Source of the DNA: JAHCIE01 sp034431435
GTDB lineage: Bacteria > Chloroflexota > Anaerolineae > Epilineales > JAHCIE01
Length of the DNA: 36,677 bases
Assembly: GCA_034431435.1 (NCBI GenBank)
Contig: DAOUDG010000051.1
Span: 1 to 36,677, forward strand
Direction: 5' to 3'
A program made the translations under genes and the position numbers. A model generated the notes under the pieces. The model saw nothing but the letters and a program-made list of their open reading frames with translations, was not told the origin of the DNA and did not search any database. Within the stretch, counting starts at the first letter, position 1, and the number at the start of each line of letters is the position of its first letter. Positions 1 to 7,214 of this stretch are shown one piece after another.

Positions 1-152
1 TGGGCGGCCGGGGCCGTGGTGGGGGCGGCGGCCTTGGCGGCGGGGGCAGCGGTCGGGGCGGCCGCCTGCTGGGCGGCCGGGCTGCACGCGCTGATGACCA
101 CCGCCAGCGCGGCGATGGCCAGGAACACGATCCACAACATACGACGAGGCAT
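1..152 (-). CDS. Lipoprotein N-terminus, probable sugar ABC transporter binding protein (partial)
   Basis: Only the first 50 codons are inside the window; the gene continues beyond position 1. The reading frame starts at an ATG preceded by AAGGAGG with a 6-base gap, which is a strong ribosome binding site. The peptide begins MPRRMLWIV, has a hydrophobic stretch to about residue 21, and then VISAC, a lipobox with the lipidated Cys at residue 23. After it comes an Ala/Pro/Thr-rich linker, as usual before the folded domain of solute-binding lipoproteins. Its position directly after a LacI-type regulator suggests a carbohydrate ABC importer; that function is inferred from context because no part of the folded domain is visible. 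Any lipoprotein would look the same here. Confidence 0.7.
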   Translation of the reverse strand, partial: MPRRMLWIVFLAIAALAVVISACSPAAQQAAAPTAAPAAKAAAPTTAPAA

Positions 153-163
153 TGATCTCCTCC

Positions 164-259
164 TTAGGAAATCGGCAGTTGATACATCACCAGGACCAGA
201 GCGAGGCCCTTGCAACGAGGCTCTCGCCAGCATTGGGCGTCGAAGGTTACGGCGCGCAT
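164..259 (-). CDS. Possible 31-residue ORF between lacI and the lipoprotein gene
   Basis: A short frame, starting MRAVTFDAQ and ending YQLPIS, fills the gap between lacI and the lipoprotein gene. It begins 10 bases after the lacI stop. The preceding bases AAGGAGGTGAT match the anti-Shine-Dalgarno end of 16S rRNA almost perfectly, but the distance to the ATG is only about 2 bases, shorter than usual. Its TAA stop overlaps the AAGGAGG of the downstream gene, an arrangement that could couple translation. No family was recognised. It may instead be untranslated spacer with a standby ribosome site. Confidence 0.25.
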   Translation of the reverse strand: MRAVTFDAQCWREPRCKGLALVLVMYQLPIS

Positions 260-268
260 CACCTCCTT

Positions 269-1264
269 TCAGGCGGTCTCGCGGTGAACCAGGGTCAGTG
301 GTAGACGAACGTGTTGCGTCGGGCGCGAGTCATTGGTCAGGCGGCTATGCAGCAACTCGACGGCCACGCGTCCCGACTCCTGAAGCGGCTGCCGAATGGT
401 GGTCAGGCCGATATACTCGGCCACCTCCAAATCGTCGAAGCCGATAACGGCCACATCGCCGGGTACGGATAGGCCGCGCTCACGGACGGCGCGTAGCACG
501 CCGATGGCCTGGGTGTCGCTGCCCGCGAAGATGGCGTCTGGCGGCTGCGGCAGGCTCAACAGCCGGTGGGCCGACTGGCGCGCCGTTTCCAGGCCGTGGG
601 GGGCGAGGGCGATGTACTCAGCCAGTAAGGGCCGTCCGACGTCGGCCAGGGCCTGGCGGTAGCCTGCCAGGCGGTGATCGCTGGTGTGGATGGCGTAGTC
701 GGGTAGGTCGCTGTCGCCGACGTAGGCACAGCGCATTCGCCCGCGCTGCGCGAGATATTGGGCAGCCAGACAGCCACCGAGGGTATCGTCGATTTCGATG
801 CTGCTAAAGCCAGGATGAGTGAACTCGACCAGGACGGTCTCGATGGGGGCCTCTAGAAGGCGGCGGGCCATCGTGTCGTCGAAGGGGAGGGCCATGACGA
901 TCAAGCCATCGACGCGACGGGTGACGGCCAGGCTCGTCAGGTAACCGTCGCGCTGGATGGCGGTATCGACGGCATAGATGACCATCTCATAGTTGGAGCC
1001 TGCCAGCGCGCCCGCGACGCCGCGCAGCCGTTCCACGAACGAGGGGTAGGTGAAGAAGGGGGCCAGGACACCGATGCGCCCGCTGGTCTTGCGCGCTCGC
1101 GCCGTGGCGTCGGCGCGGGGCACGAAGCCGAGGGCATCGATGGTGGCAATGACGCGCTGGCGCGTGTGAGCGTTCACCTTGTCGGGCGTGTTGAGCACAC
1201 GCGACACTGTGGCGATACTCACCCCGGCCTTCTTGGCGACATCGTAGACCGTTACTTCAGGCAT
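269..1264 (-). CDS. LacI-family transcriptional regulator
   Basis: This encodes a 331-residue DNA-binding repressor of the LacI/GalR family. The N-terminal helix-turn-helix reads VTVYDVAKKAGVSIATVSRV at residues 4-23, followed by the hinge helix region (LGFVPRADATARA). The rest is a periplasmic-binding-protein-like sugar-sensing domain, with the typical PDAIFAGSDTQAIGVLRA and VAVIGFDDLEVAEY segments near the C-terminus. The frame is open further upstream to a TTG at 1372, but that codon lies in the promoter, and the family N-terminus fits the ATG at 1264. A near-consensus promoter and an operator-like palindrome lie just upstream, so autoregulation is likely. The downstream lipoprotein gene is probably in the same transcript. 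The effector is probably a sugar, but which one cannot be told. Confidence 0.93.
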   Translation of the reverse strand: MPEVTVYDVAKKAGVSIATVSRVLNTPDKVNAHTRQRVIATIDALGFVPRADATARARKTSGRIGVLAPFFTYPSFVERLRGVAGALAGSNYEMVIYAVDTAIQRDGYLTSLAVTRRVDGLIVMALPFDDTMARRLLEAPIETVLVEFTHPGFSSIEIDDTLGGCLAAQYLAQRGRMRCAYVGDSDLPDYAIHTSDHRLAGYRQALADVGRPLLAEYIALAPHGLETARQSAHRLLSLPQPPDAIFAGSDTQAIGVLRAVRERGLSVPGDVAVIGFDDLEVAEYIGLTTIRQPLQESGRVAVELLHSRLTNDSRPTQHVRLPLTLVHRETA

Positions 1265-1322
1265 CCCCGGCCTCTCGATGGGCCGCCGTCCTGGCGGCTG
1301 CGGGAGGGCTGAAAGTGATTTT

Positions 1323-1338
1323 ATGAAAGCACTTTCAT
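1323..1338 (-). promoter_or_regulatory. LacI-type operator palindrome
   Basis: ATGAAAG-CA-CTTTCAT is a perfect 7+7 inverted repeat around a 2-base centre. It resembles the GAAAGCGCTTTC core that LacI-family proteins commonly bind. It begins about 6 bases downstream of the -10 box, over the expected transcription start, so a bound repressor would block the regulator's own promoter. A further half-site-like GAAAGTGA lies at 1311-1318. Confidence 0.75.
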
Positions 1339-1343
1339 ACAGC

Positions 1344-1372
1344 ATTGTACAGCAGTCCCGCTTGCCTGTCAA
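1344..1372 (-). promoter_or_regulatory. Promoter of the lacI gene
   Basis: On the minus strand TTGACA (1372-1367) and TACAAT (1349-1344) are separated by exactly 17 bases, close to the ideal housekeeping promoter. The leader to the ATG at 1264 would be about 75 bases. It lies in the gap behind the glycosyltransferase gene ending at 1426. Confidence 0.8.
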
Positions 1373-1425
1373 GGCCCTGAGCGCCGAGTTTTGCGGTTAG
1401 GTGGGGAGCGAGGCCAGCCGACGCG

Positions 1426-2724
1426 CTAATCAGCGCGCGGCTCGGCCGGAGCAGGTTGCGAGGCGGTGGGAGCCGTCAGGCGCGTGATGAGCCAGGCCAG
1501 GCTCTCCCAGGCCACCCAGCACGTCAGTAGGGCCATCAGCGGCACGAGGGGCAGCCGGTAGCGCACTTCCATATGGAAGACGAGGCCCATGAGCACCTGG
1601 GCCAGGATGGTCAGGTACAGCAGGGAGCGGGCGTGGAGGGCGCGGCGGGGAAACAGGATCAGGCTGAGCAGGGTTCCCCAGCCCAGCAGCGGCCACAGGA
1701 TCGGGTCTTCGGGCGTGGGCATCACCACGTCGGACACCTTGTAGCCCTGGAGTGCGGCGGTGAACTCTTCGACCTGGGTCGCCACGATGCGCGGGATATC
1801 CTGGGGGTAGCGTTGCAGGTACTGGATGGCGATCTGGCGGAAGAGCGCCTGCTCTTCCAGCTCGCCCAGCCCCAGGTCCTGAATCTCCTCCTTGCTGCGC
1901 AGGAAGGCCGGGTCGGTCAGGTCGCCGGTGCGGTCGATACCGTGATAGAAGGTGAAGCCGCTGTTGGACGAGATGAGGACGAGCTTGCCGTGGAACTGAT
2001 AGTTGCGCACGACGACCGGCCCGATGGTCAGTAGCAGGCCCAGGCCCAACGCGATGAGGGCCTGGAGGGGGCGGCGGCGGAAGCCGGGGATGAACCATAG
2101 CCAGATGACCAGGAAGAGCAGGAAAGGTAGCAACAGCACCGGGCGGGTCAGGTTCGCCAGGCCGAGGACCACGCCGGCCGCGAAGAGCAGCCAGAGCCTG
2201 CCGTTGCGCGCCCATAGCAGCAGGGCCAGGGCGGCCAGCATCAAGAAGATGAACAGGGTCTCCGACATCAGCCGGGTGACGAACTCGATGAGGAACGAGT
2301 ACTCGGCGACGATGAGGGCGGCGGCCAGGCCCACCCAGCGATTGGCGAACTGACGCCCCAGGACGAAGGTCAGCACGGCGATGAGCGCGCCGACGACGGC
2401 CTGCGCCATGCGCACCGCCTCGAAATCGCGGCCCTCGAAGTAGTAGATGGTCCCCATGAACAGGACGTACAGGGGCGGGCGGTGGGTGAATGAGCCGAGG
2501 GGATGCCAGGGGAAGTACTTCTCGCGCGGTTCCGCGCCCTCACCCTGGGACCAGGGCCAGGCGTAGCGGTCGTAGAGCCGCTCCTCGCTCTGGATGGGCG
2601 TGTCGTAGCTCTGGGCCGCCTGCACGCGCGGCACGAGGGCCACGACCAACACAAGCAGCGCCAGGGCGAGGTCGAGAATACGCCCGTGGCGGGGAGTTAG
2701 CGAGGGGAGAGGTGCGTCGCTCAT
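1426..2724 (-). CDS. GT39-type membrane glycosyltransferase
   Basis: This encodes a 432-residue polytopic membrane protein of the dolichyl-phosphate-mannose/ArnT-like GT-C class (PMT_2). Such enzymes move a sugar from a polyprenyl-phosphate carrier to a target on the outer face of the membrane. A first membrane helix (LDLALALLVLVVALVPRV) is followed by an extracytoplasmic loop with an acidic SEERLYDRYAW segment, the position of the catalytic acid in this family. It then has about ten hydrophobic segments, and NLTRPVLLLPFLL is typical of the family. A short charged tail ends the protein. The start is uncertain: ATG 2724 or 2730 and GTG 2769 are all possible and none has a clear Shine-Dalgarno site. 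It follows a longer relative in the same direction with 123 bases between. Confidence 0.8.
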   Translation of the reverse strand: MSDAPLPSLTPRHGRILDLALALLVLVVALVPRVQAAQSYDTPIQSEERLYDRYAWPWSQGEGAEPREKYFPWHPLGSFTHRPPLYVLFMGTIYYFEGRDFEAVRMAQAVVGALIAVLTFVLGRQFANRWVGLAAALIVAEYSFLIEFVTRLMSETLFIFLMLAALALLLWARNGRLWLLFAAGVVLGLANLTRPVLLLPFLLFLVIWLWFIPGFRRRPLQALIALGLGLLLTIGPVVVRNYQFHGKLVLISSNSGFTFYHGIDRTGDLTDPAFLRSKEEIQDLGLGELEEQALFRQIAIQYLQRYPQDIPRIVATQVEEFTAALQGYKVSDVVMPTPEDPILWPLLGWGTLLSLILFPRRALHARSLLYLTILAQVLMGLVFHMEVRYRLPLVPLMALLTCWVAWESLAWLITRLTAPTASQPAPAEPRAD

Positions 2725-2748
2725 CGGCATGCGTCTCAGCAAGGTGGG

Positions 2749-2765
2749 GGCGGCCGCTGGCCGCC
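2749..2765. repeat. GC-rich hairpin between the two glycosyltransferase genes
   Basis: GGCGGCC-GCT-GGCCGCC is a perfect 7-bp stem with a 3-base loop. It lies in the 123-base gap between two same-direction genes and lacks a T-tract. It is similar in composition to the GTAGGGG palindromes at 9283 and 34653 and may be a short member of that group or an mRNA-processing structure. Confidence 0.5.
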
Positions 2766-2847
2766 ACACTCCCTATTGTCGCCGATTCGCCCCATTCTGT
2801 CCAGCCTGGGGTTGGCGGTGGCTATGTCCACCCGTGCCGTCCATACC

Positions 2848-4743
2848 TTAGCCCCCACGGCGCGCCACGCGCAGCGTCCCGATGGGGGCCTGTCCCAGTA
2901 TGTTGCCGTCGTGGCTCTCCACCTCCAGGTACAGCTCCAGGTCGCCCGTCGGCGCGGTCGTGGGCAGCGTCAGCGGCTGGTGGCCGATGGTGGTCGTGCC
3001 CGGCGACCAGTCCTTGAGCGGGGTCAGGCCGAAGGTGTCCAGGTCCAGGCCCGTCTCGGCCACCGCGCTACCCTGCTCGTCGATGGCCGTGAGGCGCGCG
3101 CGTAGCCCAGGCTCGAGCCTGGCGGCAATCGCGAGGGCGAGGGTCAGCGGGGTCGTCCCACCCGGTTGCGCCGAGGGGCTATCCAGGAGCATCACGTTCA
3201 GCGGGCCTACCACCACCGACGGCGGAGCCGGGGTCGCGCCCTTGCGCCGATACAGAGTGTGAAGCTGCCTGTCGCGGGCCAGCACGGTAACCGGCTCAAA
3301 TCCCTCTTCTACGTAGCGCAGGAACGTGTCGCGGTCCCGCAGCTTCTGGAAGGTCTGCCCCGGCCCGTCCGTCGCCAGCAGAATCCAGTTGACGTCCTGG
3401 CGCTCCAGCTCCGGCACAAGCTGCGCTGCCGTGATCTGACCACTCTCCGTTGCGCCCTTCGACAGGGATGCGGCGGTGGGTGTCGTGGGACGTTGGATAT
3501 AGAAGTTGACGCCGGAGTTGTCGGCGGCCAGGGGCGCGCCGGGCGGCACGACGGCGTCGAGATAGGCGATCAGCCGCCAGCTGCTATCATCGACGCTCTT
3601 GTTGTCGTCGTAACTGTCGCGCAGCCAGGGAGCCAGCACGGCCACCGTCACGGCGACGGCGATGACGCGCCCCCAGCGGCCGGCGCGGGCCGGGTCAAAC
3701 AAGGGTTCCAGCAGCCCCGCCGCCAGCAAACACACGGCGGGGGCCAGGTAGACGGTGTGGCGCAGGAATAGCTCGCGGCTAAGGAGGACGAAGGCGAAGG
3801 CTGTCGGCAGTTGCCACACCAGCGCGGCGCGCAGACCGCGCTCGCGGAGGGCCAGCGCCGCGCCCACCAGAGCCAGTACCAGTACGCTGGTGTACTCGTG
3901 GAAGTAGCTGACCAGGAACTCCAGCCCCTTCTGGGCGGTTTCCCAGTGGCTCAGGCCCGTGCCCTGCATGAGGTGATGGCCGAGGACGGCGGCGTAGGTC
4001 TGCGGCGCGATGAGCATGAACACGCCCAGCACGCCCAGCACGGTCCCGGCCGCCGCGCCACCCACTACGGCGCCGTCCACGATGACCTCGTGCGAGGGGC
4101 GGAAGCGGCGCGCCCCCTCGTAGGCGAGGAAGAGGAACACGCCCAGCAGAGTCAACGCGCCGAAGAGCTTCATCAGCACGGCCAGCCCCAGCACGACGCC
4201 CGCCCCGGCCAACCCCCAGCGGTGGTGGCGGTCATAGGCGACGATGAAGGTGTACAGGCCGGCCGTCTGCATCGCCAGCATGAAGGCCTCGGGGCGGTAC
4301 AGGCGGGCCATGTCCACGACGCGGGGGTAGGCCAGGAACAGGGTCAGCGCGGCCACGCCCACCCAGGGGGCATACAGGCGTCGCCCCATGCGATACACGA
4401 ACCAACCGGCCACAAGGGTCATGGCGATGGCGAGCAGACGCGGGGCGAACAGGTCTGGCCCGGTCAACCGCATCACGAGGCCGCCGAGGCCGAGGAAGCC
4501 CGGTAGCTGGGGGGTGAGGAAATCGCGGTAGGGGAGTTCGCCGAGGCTGACACGCCACGCCTGATAGAGGTAGCTCTCCTCGTCATCCGTGTAGAGGTGG
4601 CCGGTGAGGTTCAGCGAGTATAGCAGGCCAGCCAGGATGAGCAGGCCCAGGGCGACCCACGTTGCCAGGTCGAGACCGGCGAACGTGCGGCGGGTCAGGG
4701 AGGGCGCGGCGCGGGGGGGCGCGGCCGGCGAGAGGCTGGTCAT
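2848..4743 (-). CDS. GT39-type membrane glycosyltransferase with C-terminal soluble domain
   Basis: This is a 631-residue relative of the previous gene. After a first helix near residues 30-45 it carries DDEESYLYQAWRV and LPYRDFLTPQLPG in the first outer loop, the classic acidic catalytic region of GT39/ArnT-like enzymes. Several membrane helices follow to about residue 370. The C-terminal third is soluble and contains a region (LAADNSGVNFYIQRP, then VNWILLATDG) typical of these enzymes, followed by a beta-rich end. The start ATG lies 11 bases after the upstream stop; a TTG at 4758 overlapping that stop is possible. It is very probably cotranscribed with the beta-helix gene upstream and works on surface polysaccharide or glycoprotein. 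The donor and acceptor are unknown. Confidence 0.85.
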   Translation of the reverse strand: MTSLSPAAPPRAAPSLTRRTFAGLDLATWVALGLLILAGLLYSLNLTGHLYTDDEESYLYQAWRVSLGELPYRDFLTPQLPGFLGLGGLVMRLTGPDLFAPRLLAIAMTLVAGWFVYRMGRRLYAPWVGVAALTLFLAYPRVVDMARLYRPEAFMLAMQTAGLYTFIVAYDRHHRWGLAGAGVVLGLAVLMKLFGALTLLGVFLFLAYEGARRFRPSHEVIVDGAVVGGAAAGTVLGVLGVFMLIAPQTYAAVLGHHLMQGTGLSHWETAQKGLEFLVSYFHEYTSVLVLALVGAALALRERGLRAALVWQLPTAFAFVLLSRELFLRHTVYLAPAVCLLAAGLLEPLFDPARAGRWGRVIAVAVTVAVLAPWLRDSYDDNKSVDDSSWRLIAYLDAVVPPGAPLAADNSGVNFYIQRPTTPTAASLSKGATESGQITAAQLVPELERQDVNWILLATDGPGQTFQKLRDRDTFLRYVEEGFEPVTVLARDRQLHTLYRRKGATPAPPSVVVGPLNVMLLDSPSAQPGGTTPLTLALAIAARLEPGLRARLTAIDEQGSAVAETGLDLDTFGLTPLKDWSPGTTTIGHQPLTLPTTAPTGDLELYLEVESHDGNILGQAPIGTLRVARRGG

Positions 4744-4754
4744 GGGCAACGGCC

Positions 4755-5588
4755 TCAACCATCCGTGCGCCGCCGGGCAGTTTCGTTAGCCTGGCGGTGC
4801 TTGATAATAGTGTCAGGCGGGATGATGCCGCTCAACACGCTGTGGTCGTAGGTCCACACGCCGGGGCCAACCAGCGTGCCCGGATTGGTGGTAGTCACGC
4901 AGCCGGTGCGCACACCGTCGCCGATGATCGCGCCGAACTTGCGCAGTCCGCTGTCGATGAGATCGTCGCCCACGCGAAGCCGGGGCGCCTGCCCGTCATG
5001 GCGCAGGTTGGAGAGGGTCGTCTTGTCGGCCAGATTGACGCGACGTCCGACCAGGCTGTCGCCGGCGTAGACGAAGTGGGCGGCGGCGGCGTGGGGCAGG
5101 AAGACGGCATTCTTGATGTCGGCGGCGAAGCCCGCCTCCGCCCCCTCGCTGAGAATGACGTTGTCGCGCAGGCGCGTGTTGACCAGCACCTTTGCGTCGC
5201 GGTCGATGAGAATGCGTTGCCCCTTGAGCCAGGCCCGCTCCACAAGCGCGCCAGGGCCGACATAGATGCGCTCGCCCTTGATATACGCGCCGGCCTCGAT
5301 GACCGCGCCCGGCGCGACGTAGATGTCACGGCCGCGAATCTGCGCGCCGGCCTCGATGACCGCGCCCGGCGCGACCGCGATTCGCTCGCCGAGAATCAGC
5401 GCGCCCGGCTCCACGTTGCCGGCCACACCAGCGTTGAAATCCAGGTCCGCGCAGAAAGCGTCTATATAGGCGGGAATCGCACCCAGGGCTTCCCACACGT
5501 AAGTCTTGCCGTCGAACAAGGCGCGATGAGCGAAGTCAGACAGGTCGAAGAAAGCTTCGGGGCGCAGGTCTGTCGCGTCGTGGGTCAC
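4755..5588 (-). CDS. Left-handed beta-helix protein, GlmU C-domain-like
   Basis: This encodes a 277-residue hexapeptide-repeat protein related to the acetyltransferase half of GlmU and to stand-alone sugar-nucleotidyltransferase partners. The N-terminal part (FFDLSDFAHRALFDG, YVWEALGAIPAYI) resembles the cap seen in such proteins. Repeats such as VEPGALILGERIAVAPGAV and VGPGALVERAWLKG follow, and the C-terminal half has TTLSNLRHDG, RKFGAIIGDGVRTG and TTTNPGTLVGPG. No N-terminal nucleotidyl-transfer domain is present. The GTG start has GAGGAGG five bases upstream. It leads an operon with two GT39 genes, so a role in making or modifying an activated sugar is plausible. Activity is unproven, since many members are only assigned by fold. 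Confidence 0.8.
   Translation of the reverse strand: MTHDATDLRPEAFFDLSDFAHRALFDGKTYVWEALGAIPAYIDAFCADLDFNAGVAGNVEPGALILGERIAVAPGAVIEAGAQIRGRDIYVAPGAVIEAGAYIKGERIYVGPGALVERAWLKGQRILIDRDAKVLVNTRLRDNVILSEGAEAGFAADIKNAVFLPHAAAAHFVYAGDSLVGRRVNLADKTTLSNLRHDGQAPRLRVGDDLIDSGLRKFGAIIGDGVRTGCVTTTNPGTLVGPGVWTYDHSVLSGIIPPDTIIKHRQANETARRRTDG
5286..5375 (-). repeat. Near-identical 57-base tandem units inside the beta-helix gene
   Basis: A 33-base stretch (5286-5318) recurs without change at 5343-5375. The offset is 57 bases, or 19 codons, and encodes two copies of VAPGAVIEAGA one coil apart. Codon-level identity is higher than hexapeptide similarity requires, suggesting a recent duplication or gene conversion that added a coil. 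Confidence 0.8.
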
Positions 5589-5793
5589 GCTGCCCTCCTC
5601 GGCTAGCCGTAACCTGGGCCGCCCAGGCCGCTAATACCTGGCACGCCCGAGGGTTGCCCTCCCAGGACGCGCCGCCAACGATCCGTGTAGTCGAAGTCTA
5701 GTCAAAGGTGGGCATTCGGCCAAGAAAGCGGCCTGTGATTCATTCCACACCCAATCTGTGACATATATCATAGCCTGCGAGCGGCGAGTTGCC
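5589..5793 (-). other. Upstream region of the beta-helix/GT operon with two small hairpins
   Basis: No gene is visible here. Reading leftward, it holds the probable leader of the operon starting at 5588. Two hairpins are seen: CCTGGG-CCG-CCCAGG (5613-5627) and GAGGG-TTG-CCCTC (5649-5661). A possible -10 box TATGAT lies at 5772-5767 on the minus strand without a convincing -35, so the operon promoter is not firmly placed. Confidence 0.35.
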
Positions 5794-5799
5794 TATACT
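5794..5799 (+). promoter_or_regulatory. Possible -10 box for the structured RNA
   Basis: TATACT matches five of six consensus positions and lies about 7 bases before the inferred RNA start near 5806. The -35 candidate 17 bases upstream (TAGCCT) is weak. Confidence 0.4.
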
Positions 5800-5805
5800 A
5801 TAGTC

Positions 5806-5950
5806 AAGGTGCGTGGATGTTTGGGGCATCGCCCGACCAAGGGGCGCTGCCCGTCCGCGCGCTGAACGACAACGGACGCAGCTGTGCCTGGCAGCTCCGT
5901 CTCCCCATATGACCCGCCCCACGCCCCATCGGCGTGGGGCGGGTTTCTTT
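5806..5950 (+). ncRNA. Candidate structured leader or small RNA ending in a terminator
   Basis: About 145 bases without a gene can fold into several hairpins: GGGC/GCCC (5824-5834), GGGC/GCCC (5842-5852) or the competing GCTG-CC-CGTCCG with CGGACGCAGC (5846-5882), and AGCTG/CAGCT (5880-5896). The segment closes with a perfect 13-bp terminator. Long-range pairings GCGTGG/CCACGC (5811-5816 with 5919-5924) and TGGGG/CCCCA (5822-5826 with 5903-5907) would take over part of the terminator's left arm. This is the layout of a transcription attenuator or riboswitch in front of the gene at 5994. A free-standing small RNA (6S-like, for example) is the alternative. No known riboswitch consensus was recognised. 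Confidence 0.4.
5913..5950 (+). terminator. Intrinsic terminator
   Basis: CCCGCCCCACGCC (5913-5925) and GGCGTGGGGCGGG (5931-5943) form a perfect 13-bp stem with a 5-base loop. TTTCTTT follows on the plus strand. It is the clearest intrinsic terminator in the window. It lies 44 bases before the next start codon and no plus-strand gene precedes it, so it must end a noncoding transcript or leader. Confidence 0.85.
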
Positions 5951-5955
5951 CGGTG

Positions 5956-5961
5956 TATAAT
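5956..5961 (+). promoter_or_regulatory. Possible -10 box upstream of the DUF885-type gene
   Basis: A perfect TATAAT lies just after the terminator, 33 bases before the ATG at 5994. The matching -35 position falls in the terminator stem and is not consensus. If used, the peptidase gene would have its own promoter independent of the upstream RNA. Confidence 0.4.
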
Positions 5962-5993
5962 CAACCTAATCGATGGCGCTACGGAGGGTGAGC

Positions 5994-7214
5994 ATGCGCG
6001 ACGTGTGGGGCGAGGACTATGTGCGGCTTGGTCTGCGGTTGGAGCAGGCCGTGCCCGGCTTCGTGGATGGCTACTTCGGGCCAGCGATGCTGAAGGCGGA
6101 GGTAGACGGGGCGGGGCCGCCCGCGCCCGCCGACCTGGTGCGGATGGCGATGCGCCTGGCTGACACCCTGCCGACCCAGGGCTACGACGCGATGCGCGCA
6201 GCCTACCTGGCGCGGCAGGTGCGGGCGATGGAGACCGTCGGTCGCCAGCTAGCGGGGGAGCGCTTCGACCTGGCAGACGAGGTCGAGCGTTGCTTCGACA
6301 TCCACGTCGCGCGCACGCCGGAGGCCACCTTTGAGGAGGCCCTTGCCATCTACGACGCTACCCTACCTGGCGCTGGTTCCCTCGCCGAGCGCATGGAGGC
6401 CCATCGCCGTAGCCAGGAGCTGCCCCGCGACAAGACGCCCCTGGTCCTGGGCCTGCTTGCCGACGCGATGGCCGAGGTGCGGCGGCGCACGGCGGCCTTC
6501 GTCGATCTACCCGCTGGTGAAGGTGTCGACGTGGCGACGGTGACGAACCAGCCGTGGGGGGCGTACAACTGGTATCTGGGGGAGGCCCGCTCGCGGATCG
6601 AGCTGAATATTGACCTACCGACGAGCCTGGCCGCGCTGCTCGACACGGCGGCGCACGAGGGCTACCCCGGCCACCATACCGAGCACGCCCTCAAGGAGGT
6701 GCGCCTGTACCGCGAGCAGGGCCATCTGGAGAACAGCATCCTGCTCATCAACACCCCTGAATGCGTCATCGCCGAGGGCATCGCGACGATGGCGGCGGAG
6801 ATGATTTTTGCGCCCGGCGAGGCGCGCGCCTGGACCGAGGCGAACATCTTCCCCGTCGTCGGCCTTGCCCCCGACCCCGTTGACGCCGAGGCGCTGCGTC
6901 GGGCGGGCGAGATGCTGGCGGGGGTGCGCGGCAACGCTGTCTTCATGCTCCACGTCGAGGGCCGCTCCGATGACGACGTGGTCGCCTACCTGATGCGGTA
7001 CAGTCTCCTGAACGAGGCGCGCGCCCGCAAGGCGCTCGACTTTCTCAAGTCGCCACTGTGGCGCGCCTACACCTTCACCTACGCCTACGGCAAGCGGCTG
7101 ATGCAGCCCCTGCTGCAAGGCCCCGACCGGCTGGCCGTGTTCAGTCGGCTGTTGACCGAGCCAGTCTATCCCAGTCTGCTGGTCGAATGGGGAAAGAACC
7201 TCACTCCATCTTGA
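5994..7214 (+). CDS. DUF885-type metallopeptidase-like protein
   Basis: This encodes a 406-residue, largely helical soluble protein. The key motif is AAHEGYPGHHTEH, with His221, Glu222, His227 and His228, matching the HExxPGHH signature of DUF885 proteins, which are thought to be metal-dependent carboxypeptidase-like enzymes. A second acidic region, TPECVIAEGIATMAAEMI, resembles the downstream Glu motif that completes the zinc site. No signal peptide is present, so it is probably cytoplasmic. It is shorter than many DUF885 members (about 550 residues), with a reduced N-terminal part. ATG 5994 has GGAGGG five bases upstream; the earlier in-frame ATG at 5973 has no such site. Its 3' end overlaps the convergent kinase gene by 14 bases. 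The substrate is unknown. Confidence 0.75.
   Translation: MRDVWGEDYVRLGLRLEQAVPGFVDGYFGPAMLKAEVDGAGPPAPADLVRMAMRLADTLPTQGYDAMRAAYLARQVRAMETVGRQLAGERFDLADEVERCFDIHVARTPEATFEEALAIYDATLPGAGSLAERMEAHRRSQELPRDKTPLVLGLLADAMAEVRRRTAAFVDLPAGEGVDVATVTNQPWGAYNWYLGEARSRIELNIDLPTSLAALLDTAAHEGYPGHHTEHALKEVRLYREQGHLENSILLINTPECVIAEGIATMAAEMIFAPGEARAWTEANIFPVVGLAPDPVDAEALRRAGEMLAGVRGNAVFMLHVEGRSDDDVVAYLMRYSLLNEARARKALDFLKSPLWRAYTFTYAYGKRLMQPLLQGPDRLAVFSRLLTEPVYPSLLVEWGKNLTPS

Noticed and set aside
16..447. A plus-strand frame at the left edge.
   Set aside because: It is opposite to the lipoprotein signal peptide and the lacI C-terminus, which have ribosome sites and clear motifs; the plus frame has neither.
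1311..1338. Divergent promoter for the glycosyltransferase gene from the LacI operator region.
   Set aside because: The glycosyltransferase gene is transcribed in the same direction and ends at 1426, so the operator can only serve the regulator side.
5806..5950. SRP RNA, tmRNA, RNase P RNA or tRNA.
   Set aside because: The conserved SRP loop, the tmRNA tag region, RNase P cores and a tRNA cloverleaf were all looked for and not seen.
7201..7214. Frameshift or mis-assembly at the overlap of two genes.
   Set aside because: Both proteins have complete family C-termini; a 14-base overlap of convergent ends is normal.
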